Of a DNA stretch of 51,752 nt, positions 1-7,399 are shown piece after piece. How positions within the stretch are numbered: position 1 is the stretch's first letter; the number at the start of each line of letters is the position of its first letter. A program made the translations under genes and the position numbers. Below the pieces are notes generated by a model. The model ran no database searches. It worked only from the letters and a program-made list of their open reading frames with translations, and was not told where the DNA came from. This DNA is from an uncultured Fibrobacterota bacterium (GTDB lineage Bacteria > Fibrobacterota > Fibrobacteria > Fibrobacterales > Fibrobacteraceae). The stretch is taken from positions 1 through 51,752 of the forward strand of contig CAIRAY010000031.1 in NCBI GenBank assembly GCA_903876665.1, written 5' to 3'.

Positions 1-2
1 AG

Positions 3-22
3 ATCCCCGCCTTCGCGGGGAT
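3..22. repeat. REP-like palindromic hairpin
   Basis: An 8-bp perfect inverted repeat (ATCCCCGC / GCGGGGAT) encloses a CTTC tetraloop and is followed by GATGACGG. GC-rich hairpins of this form, ending in GGGGATGAC, are frequent dispersed intergenic repeats in many bacterial genomes. No T-run follows on either strand, so a terminator role is not supported. The element may begin before the window edge. Confidence 0.6.
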
Positions 23-84
23 GACGGAAGGGTGCGGAGAGTCGCGAGGACGGCACATTCTGTCATGGCCGGAAGGGCCGATGT

Positions 85-109
85 GCTGCCAGTTACGGTT
101 ACTGGCAGC
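85..109. repeat. Perfect 9-bp inverted repeat
   Basis: GCTGCCAGT and ACTGGCAGC pair perfectly around a 7-nt loop. There is no downstream T-run and no gene within 390 bases. It is one of several hairpins packed into the first 366 bases and could be a repeat element or part of a structured transcript. Confidence 0.5.
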
Positions 110-144
110 TATGCAAAGCTTGGCCACTTCAACCTTTGGTTGTT

Positions 145-220
145 TCCACACAGTGGATATGTGCCTGTAACCGCTGAAGCGGAACAGGCATATCAAGTCG
201 AGCACTGTCCACTGTGTGGA
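145..220. other. Large nested hairpin in the leading intergenic region
   Basis: Three nested inverted repeats form one candidate long fold. The outer stem is 13 bp and perfect (145-157 with 208-220). The middle stem is GCCTGT (163-168) with ACAGGC (184-189), extended by ATAT on both sides across a two-base bulge. The inner stem is CCGC-TGAA-GCGG (171-182). About 14 unpaired bases lie on the 3' side. The element could be a repeat that forms a cruciform or a structured RNA. No known RNA family was recognised. Confidence 0.45.
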
Positions 221-281
221 CCATCACCGCACCGAGTCCGAGGGTATTCAAATTCATGCAGCAAGCACCGGTGATGCCCGT

Positions 282-366
282 ACCGGGCATGACAAGATAG
301 CCCGGCATGACAAAAGGGCGGGCGTAACAAGACTGCCGGGCATGACATGATTGCCGGCAGGACGAT
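282..366. repeat. Degenerate 17-18 bp tandem repeat, about five units
   Basis: Units resembling GCCGGGCATGACAAGAT recur at about 282, 300, 317, 334 and 350 with substitutions and one-base length changes. Together with the hairpins upstream it fills the stretch before the VWA gene at 507. Apart from these repeats I see no convincing gene between 1 and 506. Bases 367-506 hold the presumed promoter and leader of the VWA gene. Confidence 0.55.
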
Positions 367-506
367 TTGCGCATCTCCATCCATCCCTTACAAACTCCTT
401 ACAAACCCCTTGCGACTGCCTCACCTTTGGCCCGGCCGAATCAGGTATTGTTAGAACAGACAGAAACACGGACCACGCAAACAAAAACTACAATTAGGAG
501 AATACC

Positions 507-1835
507 ATGATTCGCAAACTTATCGCCTTGATCGGCACCGTTGCCCTGAGCCACAGCATCGCCTCTGTGAGCCTCTATGTCAATCCCGGAAATCCGGTTT
601 TGATCGAAAAGCAAACCCAGACCACCCTGTTGCAAATCCGCCTTGAAGGTGCCGACCGCACACCTGAACGCGCGGACCGCCTGCCGGTGAACCTGAGCGT
701 GGTCATCGACCGTTCGGGCTCCATGAGTGGCGACCGCATGGAGCAGGCCAAGGAAGCCGCTCGCACCGTTGTCAACATGCTCGGATCCCAAGACATATTC
801 TCATTGGTTACCTATTCCGATGAAGCCGAAACCCTGATCCCCGCCACCAAATTGACCGACCGGGCCGCAGCCCTCCGCGCCATCGACGCGATCTACTCCG
901 ATGGCAATACCGCGCTTTTCGCCGGAGTCAGCAAAGGGCTGGCCGAAGTACGCAAATTTAAAATGCGCAATCGCGTCAACCGGGTCATCCTTCTTTCGGA
1001 CGGCCAGGCCAATGTGGGCCCCAGCAATCCATCGGAGCTAGGGGACCTGGGACGCTCCGCCGGCCGTAGCGGCATCGGCGTCACGACCATCGGCTTGGGA
1101 CTTGGTTACAATGAAGATCTGATGAGTCAATTGGCCATGGCCAGCGACGGAAACCACGCTTTTGCGGAAAACTCTTCCGATCTTGCCCGCATTTTCCAGC
1201 AAGAAATCGGTGGCGTCCTTTCCGTTGTCGCACAAAGCATCGAGATCATCATTCAATGTCCAAGTGGGGTCCGTCCTATCCGTATTCTGGACCAGGACGC
1301 TGAAATCCGCGGACAGAGTGTCCACCTGAACTACAACCAAATTTACGGTCGCCAAAACAAGACCTTGCTCCTCGAAGTGGAAGTCAGCGGAAAGCGCGAA
1401 GGTCAGTCCATGGAACTCGCTTCCGTCCAAGTCGGGTATGATGATCCCGCTTCTGGCCGTCGCGAAAATATTTCGGGAAACGCCCAGGTCCGTTTCACCG
1501 CAAGCCAAGCCGTAGTCAAACGCGAAGTGTACAAACCCGCCGTGGTGGAAGCCGCCAAAGCCCGTGGCAACATGGCTAGCAAAAAGGCTCTGGAATTGCG
1601 CGACAAGGGTGACTTTGCTGGTGCAGGCGCCGTGATGCAACAAAATGCCAAAGACATGGAAGCCCAAGCCACAAGCCTTGACATTCCTGAGCTTGCCAAG
1701 GAAAGCGACAACGCCAAGGCCGAAGCAGCCATCCTCTCTGCACCCGCACCCGCAGAAGAACTCAACAAGTCCCGCAAAGAGCTGAAAGCCAAGCAATACG
1801 AACGCAGTAGCCAGTTCTCCATCCAAAAGAAGTGA
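507..1835 (+). CDS. Secreted von Willebrand factor type A (VWA) domain protein
   Basis: A 442-residue protein with an N-terminal signal peptide (about residues 1-20). An extracellular VWA domain follows at roughly 60-235. The metal-ion-dependent adhesion site is complete: D68-x-S70-x-S72, T135 in DGNTAL and D165 in LLSDG. Such domains bind ligands through a coordinated divalent metal. The C-terminal part (about 340-442) is charged, Ala/Glu/Lys-rich and probably helical. The start is supported by AGGAG six bases upstream of the ATG. The sensor kinase begins ten bases after the stop, so the gene is probably co-transcribed with the two-component system and may act in the same pathway; that link is inferred from context. 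No lipobox is seen, so the protein is expected in the periplasm or outside the cell. Confidence 0.85.
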   Translation: MIRKLIALIGTVALSHSIASVSLYVNPGNPVLIEKQTQTTLLQIRLEGADRTPERADRLPVNLSVVIDRSGSMSGDRMEQAKEAARTVVNMLGSQDIFSLVTYSDEAETLIPATKLTDRAAALRAIDAIYSDGNTALFAGVSKGLAEVRKFKMRNRVNRVILLSDGQANVGPSNPSELGDLGRSAGRSGIGVTTIGLGLGYNEDLMSQLAMASDGNHAFAENSSDLARIFQQEIGGVLSVVAQSIEIIIQCPSGVRPIRILDQDAEIRGQSVHLNYNQIYGRQNKTLLLEVEVSGKREGQSMELASVQVGYDDPASGRRENISGNAQVRFTASQAVVKREVYKPAVVEAAKARGNMASKKALELRDKGDFAGAGAVMQQNAKDMEAQATSLDIPELAKESDNAKAEAAILSAPAPAEELNKSRKELKAKQYERSSQFSIQKK

Positions 1836-1845
1836 GATTGCAAAA

Positions 1846-3429
1846 ATGAAACACACGCGCCTGGCCATTTTGCTTTCCCTCATGGTTGTTGCACCGCTCC
1901 TGGTGCTGGGCTGGTTCGCCCACAACACCATGAACGAACAACAGGCCCAGGTGCGTAGTCAATTCCTGGCTCTATTGACCGATCGTGTGGATCAGACCGC
2001 CAGGGGAATTGGATCCTCTATTACCACAATTGAAAACAACCTGCGCCAGGACCTCTTGACAATATCTTCTCCACAGGACCTGGCTGTTTTGGTACGCCAC
2101 AGTGAGCTCGGGGTTTGTGGATTCTGGCTCAATCCCCAGGGACGGCTGCTTTTCCCGGACAGCTCATCCAGCTTAAGCTCGGAAGAGGTGGCCTTTGTAA
2201 AACGGACCCGCACCCTCTGGAGCGCCAAAGCCAAGCTCGACCTCAGTGGATCCAGCGAAACCCAGGCTGCACAAATTTTAAACCAAGATTCATCCACAAT
2301 TGGATCCAACCTAATCGCCCTTTCCCGCACTCGCGAATCGGGCTGGGTCCCTTGGTTTTGGGAAGATGGCCTGCATCTGCTCTATTGGATGCGCGGTCCC
2401 CAGGGTTCGGTGATCGGCATTGAGGTAGATCGCATTGCTCTGCTGGCACACATCATCGGTGACCTTCCCGAAAAGGACCCCGGCCAAGGAGCCTTTATCC
2501 TCCTGGATGAAACCGGACGAATCTTGCACCGCTTTGGAGGATTCAAAATTCCCGCATCAAGCATTGCCCTGGCGGAAAAAAGCCTCCCCGCTCCCTTGCA
2601 AGGGTGGAAACTAGCCTACCACGGACCTGTGGCCGAATGGGAAACAAACTTTGTGCGTAGCGAACAAATTACTTTGCTATTTAAGCTGAGTGGGTTGGCC
2701 ATGCTCCTGATTCTGGTTGCCCTTTGGTTCTGGCGCGAGAGCACCCGGTCCTTGAGGGAGGCTCGCCAACGGGTGGACTTTGTGAACCAGGTTTCCCATG
2801 AGCTTAAAACCCCGCTCACCAATATTCGTTTGTACGCAGAACTGTTGGAATCTGAAATGGAAGACCCGGCCCAACAAGACAAATTGCGGGTGATCCGTAG
2901 CGAAAGCGAACGCTTGTCCCGCATGATCTTGAATATCCTCACCTTCTCGCGCAAGGAACGTCGCAAGCTGACTTTGAGCTTGCAACCCATTTCTCTCGAA
3001 GAGGTCGTGGCCGAAGTGGTGGAGCATTTTTCTCTGAGCATGGAAAAGCGGGGCCTGCATGCTGTAGTGGCGGGGCACGCCCCCCGGGAGATCGCACTGG
3101 ACCGGGACGCCGCCGGGCAAATCATCGGAAACCTTTTGAGCAACGCAGAGAAGTACGCGGCCAAAGGCCAAGTCGTCACCCTCACCCTGCGTCAGAATGC
3201 CACGGAAACCGAAGTGGTAGTTGCGGACCAGGGCGCCGGCATTCCCGCCCATTTGCATGGCAAAGTCTTTGAACCTTTTTACCGCGTTTCCAATCAATTG
3301 AGTGAAGGCGTCAGCGGGACCGGGATTGGCCTGAGCATCGCCCGCACCCTTGCCGAAATGATGGATGGAACCTTGAATCTTGCCCCTTCCGACCGTGGCG
3401 CACAATTTACCTGGAGAATCAAGAAATGA
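1846..3429 (+). CDS. Membrane sensor histidine kinase
   Basis: A 527-residue two-component sensor. A transmembrane helix at about 5-25 is followed by a large periplasmic sensor region (about 26-272) and a second helix at about 277-296. The HisKA dimerisation domain contains the phospho-accepting H318 in SHELKTPLTN. The HATPase domain shows an N-box (N429, N433), a G1 box (DQGAGIP, 461-467) and a G2 box (GTGIGLSI, 491-498), so the enzyme looks fully active. No HAMP domain is obvious. The periplasmic domain has no recognisable signature and its ligand is unknown. The stop overlaps the next gene's start by four bases (ATGA), which implies translational coupling to the response regulator. Confidence 0.93.
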   Translation: MKHTRLAILLSLMVVAPLLVLGWFAHNTMNEQQAQVRSQFLALLTDRVDQTARGIGSSITTIENNLRQDLLTISSPQDLAVLVRHSELGVCGFWLNPQGRLLFPDSSSSLSSEEVAFVKRTRTLWSAKAKLDLSGSSETQAAQILNQDSSTIGSNLIALSRTRESGWVPWFWEDGLHLLYWMRGPQGSVIGIEVDRIALLAHIIGDLPEKDPGQGAFILLDETGRILHRFGGFKIPASSIALAEKSLPAPLQGWKLAYHGPVAEWETNFVRSEQITLLFKLSGLAMLLILVALWFWRESTRSLREARQRVDFVNQVSHELKTPLTNIRLYAELLESEMEDPAQQDKLRVIRSESERLSRMILNILTFSRKERRKLTLSLQPISLEEVVAEVVEHFSLSMEKRGLHAVVAGHAPREIALDRDAAGQIIGNLLSNAEKYAAKGQVVTLTLRQNATETEVVVADQGAGIPAHLHGKVFEPFYRVSNQLSEGVSGTGIGLSIARTLAEMMDGTLNLAPSDRGAQFTWRIKK

Positions 3430-4115
3430 AAATTCTCGTCGCTGAAGATGATCCCCATATTCTGGAAGGCGTAAGCAGCCTTCTGGAAAAGGAGGGCTAC
3501 TTGGTGCTGAAGGCATCTAATGGGAAAACCGCTTTAGATGTATTCAAGCGCGACAAACCCGACTTTTTGATTCTTGACATCATGATGCCGGGAATGAACG
3601 GCTACGATGTGTGTAAAGAAGTCCGCAGTCAGGATGCCCGCATTCCCATTCTCTTTTTGAGCGCCAAATCCGAGGAGATTGACCGGGTGCTGGGCCTCGA
3701 ACTGGGAGCGGACGATTTTATTTCCAAGCCTTTTGGCACTCGCGAGCTGCTGGCCCGAATTCGCACCGTCAGTCGGCGTGTCTTGCAGGTGCAGGCCCAA
3801 AAGAAGCCTGAGCGGGCCAAATCCTTTTGCCTGGGTGACTTGGACGTTCTGCCTGTGGAGCTCCGCGCCAAACGGGGCGAAACCGTCATGGACCTGAGCC
3901 CGCGCGATGTGGCCATCTTGGAACTCCTCGCCACCCACAAGGGGCAAGTGGTGGACCGCAACGACATCTTCAATGCCGGCTGGGGCGTGGACTTTATTGG
4001 CAGCACCCGCGCACTGGACCAGCACATTTCCCAGCTCCGCAAAAAAATCGAAATCGACCCCGCAAATCCACAAATCATCAAAACCGTACACGGCACCGGC
4101 TACCGTTATGAGTAA
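3426..4115 (+). CDS. OmpR/PhoB-family response regulator
   Basis: A 229-residue regulator with an N-terminal receiver domain (about 1-118). It has the acidic pocket at D8/D9, the phospho-acceptor D51 in ILDIMMPG and the conserved K101 in SKPF. A C-terminal winged-helix DNA-binding domain (about 133-228) ends in the family-typical TVHGTGYRYE. It should be phosphorylated by the kinase encoded immediately upstream, whose reading frame it overlaps. Target promoters cannot be deduced here. The VWA gene and the small cysteine-rich gene in the same run are the first candidates for the regulon or accessory factors. Confidence 0.94.
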   Translation: MKILVAEDDPHILEGVSSLLEKEGYLVLKASNGKTALDVFKRDKPDFLILDIMMPGMNGYDVCKEVRSQDARIPILFLSAKSEEIDRVLGLELGADDFISKPFGTRELLARIRTVSRRVLQVQAQKKPERAKSFCLGDLDVLPVELRAKRGETVMDLSPRDVAILELLATHKGQVVDRNDIFNAGWGVDFIGSTRALDQHISQLRKKIEIDPANPQIIKTVHGTGYRYE

Positions 4116-4128
4116 AATAGGAATAATT

Positions 4129-4362
4129 ATGGACTATAAGGATCAGGAATGTGAAAACTGTCGCCATATTGGCTACACAGAGGAACGGGGCGAATTCTGC
4201 ACCCTTAACGGTCTGCCCACCGAATCCACAGGCCCTTGCGCCAAATTCCAACTACGCGAGACCGAACAAGAAAAGCAGCAACGCTCAAACATGCTCTATG
4301 TCATGACCGGACTAATCGCCCTCTATGCAGGGTACCGCATTGTGCAGGCCCTATTTTTCTGA
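4129..4362 (+). CDS. Small four-cysteine, C-terminally anchored membrane protein
   Basis: A 77-residue protein. Four cysteines (C8, C11, C24, C37) are spaced C-x2-C-x12-C-x12-C, a pattern that could hold zinc or an iron-sulfur cluster. A charged linker rich in Glu and Gln follows, then one hydrophobic helix at about 55-75 that ends the protein, giving a cytoplasmic metal-site domain with a tail anchor. The ATG at 4129 is preceded by AGGA at good spacing. An in-frame ATG at 4108 inside the regulator's stop region is a less likely start. It lies 13 bases after the response regulator, so it is probably part of that operon. Its last 12 bases overlap the end of the convergent lipoprotein gene. No family was recognised. 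Confidence 0.7.
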   Translation: MDYKDQECENCRHIGYTEERGEFCTLNGLPTESTGPCAKFQLRETEQEKQQRSNMLYVMTGLIALYAGYRIVQALFF

Positions 4363-5352
4363 ACCCGAGAAATCTGCAGGAAGCTGAATCACTCGGATTC
4401 CGGGCTGATCGCTTACGGGCGTGGCCACCGGGGCCTCAACCACTGGCGCTACTGGCTCTTGGGGAGCATCGTCATAACAGGGGAATTTTCGCGCCCAGTC
4501 ACGGACCGTGATGGCATCCAGGATTTCTTCACAGCGCTCAAAGTCCGGACTCTGAGCCCAGACATACCAGGCTAGAAGAGCCCCAGCCGCCACAGATCCC
4601 AACCCCAGGGGGACAATTTCGTCCGCTTTGACTCCTCCTCCTTGCTGGATGATTGCCCCGGTGCCAATTCCGGCAACAGTCAGAGAAGACCAGCCCCAAA
4701 ATTTCCAAAACGGCGGACGAGAGGATTTGGAGCCTAGGCCGGGGTCACAGCGCTGCACCGCAGCAATGGCCAGGGGCCGGGACTGGTCTTTTTGGGCATC
4801 GTAAGTCCATAATGTTTTTCGACTCGACTCCAGGCAAATAGAATCCGTGTGGTACAGCTTTTTTTCGTAGTCAAATTGGAAGCGCTCATTGCCCACATAC
4901 TGCAGCTTACGGCTCCGCACCAGGGGGCCGGATTTTTGGTTTAGCTCCGCACTGACCGTGTAGTCGTGGGAAAACGAATAGTATATCAGACCCCCCAAAT
5001 GGGAACCCATGCCCGTATAGATCAAAGGCAAAAAGGGCGGACTCATGCCATAGAGTCCCATGTACATGGCCCCAGCCCCCCCAAGCATCAGTGATGCCCC
5101 AAGGTAACTCCGAAGCGTGCCGCGCTGCACATCCAGCGTCTTTAAATGGATGGAATAGCCCGGGTTTTCCACCGTAATCTTTTTCAGCCCAAAACCCACA
5201 ACTCCACTCCAGGGGGTTGCCCCCACAGCGGAGTCTCCCACAAACACCGCCGCCCCGCGGGGCGTAGACTCCACCAAGACTTTGGCCCCGGTACAGCCAA
5301 AAAGCGAAAGAAAAAGTAGCGAAACCACACAGGCAAAGAGGATTGACTTCAT
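4351..5352 (-). CDS. Lipoprotein with PEGA-like domain
   Basis: A 333-residue predicted lipoprotein: a hydrophobic signal ends in the lipobox LFGC with C20 as the lipidated residue. Directly after it comes a PEGA-like beta domain (about 22-70, with STPRGAAVFVGD and the glycine-proline turn GATPW), a fold often found in surface or envelope proteins. Two further hydrophobic, glycine-rich stretches (about 85-125 and 220-265) may be membrane-inserted. The start at 5352 is chosen over an upstream in-frame ATG at 5454 because it gives a clean signal peptide. The function is unknown. The gene is monocistronic, divergent from the next gene and convergent with the small cysteine protein. Confidence 0.75.
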   Translation of the reverse strand: MKSILFACVVSLLFLSLFGCTGAKVLVESTPRGAAVFVGDSAVGATPWSGVVGFGLKKITVENPGYSIHLKTLDVQRGTLRSYLGASLMLGGAGAMYMGLYGMSPPFLPLIYTGMGSHLGGLIYYSFSHDYTVSAELNQKSGPLVRSRKLQYVGNERFQFDYEKKLYHTDSICLESSRKTLWTYDAQKDQSRPLAIAAVQRCDPGLGSKSSRPPFWKFWGWSSLTVAGIGTGAIIQQGGGVKADEIVPLGLGSVAAGALLAWYVWAQSPDFERCEEILDAITVRDWARKFPCYDDAPQEPVAPVVEAPVATPVSDQPGIRVIQLPADFSGSEK

Positions 5353-5483
5353 GGCCCAGAATGTAGAAAACCTCGATAAACCCAAAAACTCCCATCCCAC
5401 CCCGCCAACAATCATTCCAAGTGATACTATCCAAAAATCCACGCTTCTCGACATTCGACCTCCATTTGGGGTAAGGTGAATAG

Positions 5484-6398
5484 ATGGATTTGGAAGAACA
5501 CAAAGTCATGCTCAAGCAACGCTGGAACATCTTTTCCAACTATAAGCAGAAGGAATGGTGGTATTCTGGGGTTTATGATCCCAAAAGTGGCATCTATTTA
5601 GGTTTTTCCGTTCTCCGTACCGCCTGGATGGACTCCATCCAGGTCACTCTTTTTGACCCCCGCTATGATGCTCCGGTTGAACGATCCTGGAAGGGGTTTA
5701 TCAACCCCAAGAACCCTGCAGGGCAACTTTCCCTTCACGCCAAAGGCTGGGGGTTTTCTTTTGACTATACGGGCCAGGAGCGGGATGGTTGGAGCTGTAC
5801 CATCAAGACCGATGATTTTTCTGCTTATCTACAAATCCTCCCTACGATTACTCCCTTCACCAAATACGACAACAAGTTCTCCCACGAATACACCCTTTTG
5901 CATTTCTTCCGGAACCGGGTGCAGGGGCAGATCAAAGTGGACGGTCGGGACATTCACCTCCAGGATGCTTTGGGGTATTACGACCATTGCTTTGGAACAG
6001 TTCCCACGCGTTCCAAATGGCATTGGATCGCTGTACAGAACGAGGGATTCAGCCTAAGCTCTCTAATGAACTACGGCCCTTTTGCACAATGTTATACGCA
6101 ATGCTTTGACAGCCAAAAACGTTGGATCCGCCTAGACCAGGATGTCAGCTTCGAATGCGACCCGGAATATCAATGGACCAAGCCCTGGAAAATCACCTCA
6201 CCGGACATGGATCTGGAGCTGGTGGTTCTCCAACGATCCCAGAACCGACAGAAGATCCCCCCGCTATTGCCATTTATCATCAACATTGACCACAGTGAGT
6301 GTTATGTTCGGGTTCGGGGAACAGTAAGGATTGACGGAAACTGGGTGGATACGGGAGATCTTTTTGGGGTATTGGAAGAACACCATGGCAAGTGGTAG
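5484..6398 (+). CDS. Lipocalin-like protein, possibly DUF2804/CrtC-like
   Basis: A 304-residue soluble protein without signal peptide. It is rich in aromatic residues and beta-strand-like segments. The central motif GYYDHCFGTVPTRSKWHWIAVQN (given here only by its key residues D-H, R and W-H-W at about 165-183) resembles the conserved core of DUF2804 and of hydroxyneurosporene synthase/AttH-type lipocalin-like proteins, which bind or act on hydrophobic molecules. That assignment rests on motif resemblance only. AAGG lies upstream of the ATG. It is divergent from the PEGA lipoprotein across 131 bases that must hold both promoters. The substrate is unknown. Confidence 0.6.
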   Translation: MDLEEHKVMLKQRWNIFSNYKQKEWWYSGVYDPKSGIYLGFSVLRTAWMDSIQVTLFDPRYDAPVERSWKGFINPKNPAGQLSLHAKGWGFSFDYTGQERDGWSCTIKTDDFSAYLQILPTITPFTKYDNKFSHEYTLLHFFRNRVQGQIKVDGRDIHLQDALGYYDHCFGTVPTRSKWHWIAVQNEGFSLSSLMNYGPFAQCYTQCFDSQKRWIRLDQDVSFECDPEYQWTKPWKITSPDMDLELVVLQRSQNRQKIPPLLPFIINIDHSECYVRVRGTVRIDGNWVDTGDLFGVLEEHHGKW

Positions 6399-6527
6399 TC
6401 ACATAAACCCTCCCCGATGACTGGAGAATCATCACAAGATTCCCTAGCCCTTGTTTTCCCATCCTTAATTCCCATAGCTTTATTTCACCCACAACCCTGG
6501 TCAAACGTGGCGATTTTGTTGAGTTGC

Positions 6528-6557
6528 TTGGCCGGTTACATCCTTTTACTTTATATT
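6528..6557 (+). promoter_or_regulatory. Candidate promoter of the TIGR02147/lipoprotein pair
   Basis: TTGGCC (6528-6533) and TATATT (6552-6557) are 18 bases apart. The predicted transcription start (about 6563-6566) falls at or next to the ATG at 6566, and no ribosome-binding site is visible upstream of that ATG. The transcript may therefore be leaderless. The -35 box is weak. Confidence 0.35.
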
Positions 6558-6565
6558 GATGATCT

Positions 6566-7399
6566 ATGGAACCTTCTTTTGGAAGCCTTTTCGAGTCCTT
6601 AGACTACCGCGAGTTTCTGCGTAATTATTACCAGGGCCGGCGAGAGCTTCATGGGTATTTTTCTTTGCGATATTTTGGCAACAAAGTGGGCATCGACTCT
6701 AGTTTTCTGATTCGGATCTTCCAAGGCAAGAATCATCTTTCCGAAGACAGCCTCCCTGTTGTCGCTAAATTCCTGAAAATGTCCCGCAAGGAAATCGAAT
6801 ACTTTGAAAACTTGGTCGGATTCAACAAGGCCAAAACCGAAGCGAAAGCGCGCACCTTTTTTGAAAAACTGCAAAAGATTCGCGGTGTCGCCTATACCAC
6901 CCTAGAAGCCAGCCGTACCAAGTACTTCCAGGATTGGTTTTGCGTGGCCATGCGCTCACTCCTGGACTACTACCCCTTCGAGGGAAATTTTGCCAAACTC
7001 GCCTCCGAATTTCATCCACCCATTTCGGCAGACCAGGCCAAGCAGGCGTTTTATGTGCTTTTAGAGCTGGGCCTGATCCAGCGCCTAGATTCCGGTGGTA
7101 TTGAAGTCCTCGACAATCACCTGCACAGTGGATTCCGCTGGACCCAAAAGACCATCCAGGAGTATCAGAAAACCACCATGCAATTGGCCATGGACTCCCT
7201 GGACACGGTGCATAAACCCCTGCGCGACATTTCGACCATGACCATGAATATCGGCCCTGACGACCTGAGCGGAATCCGCACGCTCATTGAAGAGTTCCAG
7301 GAAAATCTCGCCAAACTGGTGGAAGACTCTAAGATTTCGGATCGCGTCTATCAATTGAATTTGCAATTGTTCCCCCTTTCACGGGTAGAGGAAAAATGA
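6566..7399 (+). CDS. TIGR02147/DUF4423-family protein, putative regulator (copy A)
   Basis: A 277-residue cytoplasmic protein of the TIGR02147 family, a paralogous family expanded in Fibrobacter and relatives. The N-terminus begins with the typical segment leading to DYREFLRNYY. Residues 1-70 contain a helix-turn-helix-like region (IDSSFLIRIFQGKNHLSEDSL). The C-terminal part (about 85-277) is the DUF4423-type domain and ends in DRVYQLNLQLFPLS, which closely matches the tail of copy B at 20816 (DTVYQFNMQCFPVF). A DNA-binding regulatory role is inferred; none is proven for the family as far as I know. The stop overlaps the following lipoprotein start by four bases, so the two are translationally coupled. 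Confidence 0.85.
   Translation: MEPSFGSLFESLDYREFLRNYYQGRRELHGYFSLRYFGNKVGIDSSFLIRIFQGKNHLSEDSLPVVAKFLKMSRKEIEYFENLVGFNKAKTEAKARTFFEKLQKIRGVAYTTLEASRTKYFQDWFCVAMRSLLDYYPFEGNFAKLASEFHPPISADQAKQAFYVLLELGLIQRLDSGGIEVLDNHLHSGFRWTQKTIQEYQKTTMQLAMDSLDTVHKPLRDISTMTMNIGPDDLSGIRTLIEEFQENLAKLVEDSKISDRVYQLNLQLFPLSRVEEK

Noticed and set aside
3-22. Hairpin at the window start as a terminator
   Set aside because: GC-rich stem without a following T-run on either strand.
282-366. Tandem repeat considered as a CRISPR array
   Set aside because: Units are 17-18 bases with no unique spacers and no cas genes nearby.
1038-1931. 297-codon minus-strand frame opposite the VWA gene
   Set aside because: Antisense shadow that runs past the VWA stop into the kinase signal-peptide region; no ribosome site.
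6417-6602. 61-codon hydrophobic plus-strand frame before TIGR02147 copy A
   Set aside because: No ribosome-binding site, and it overlaps the start of the TIGR02147 gene by 37 bases. The region is better explained as promoter.
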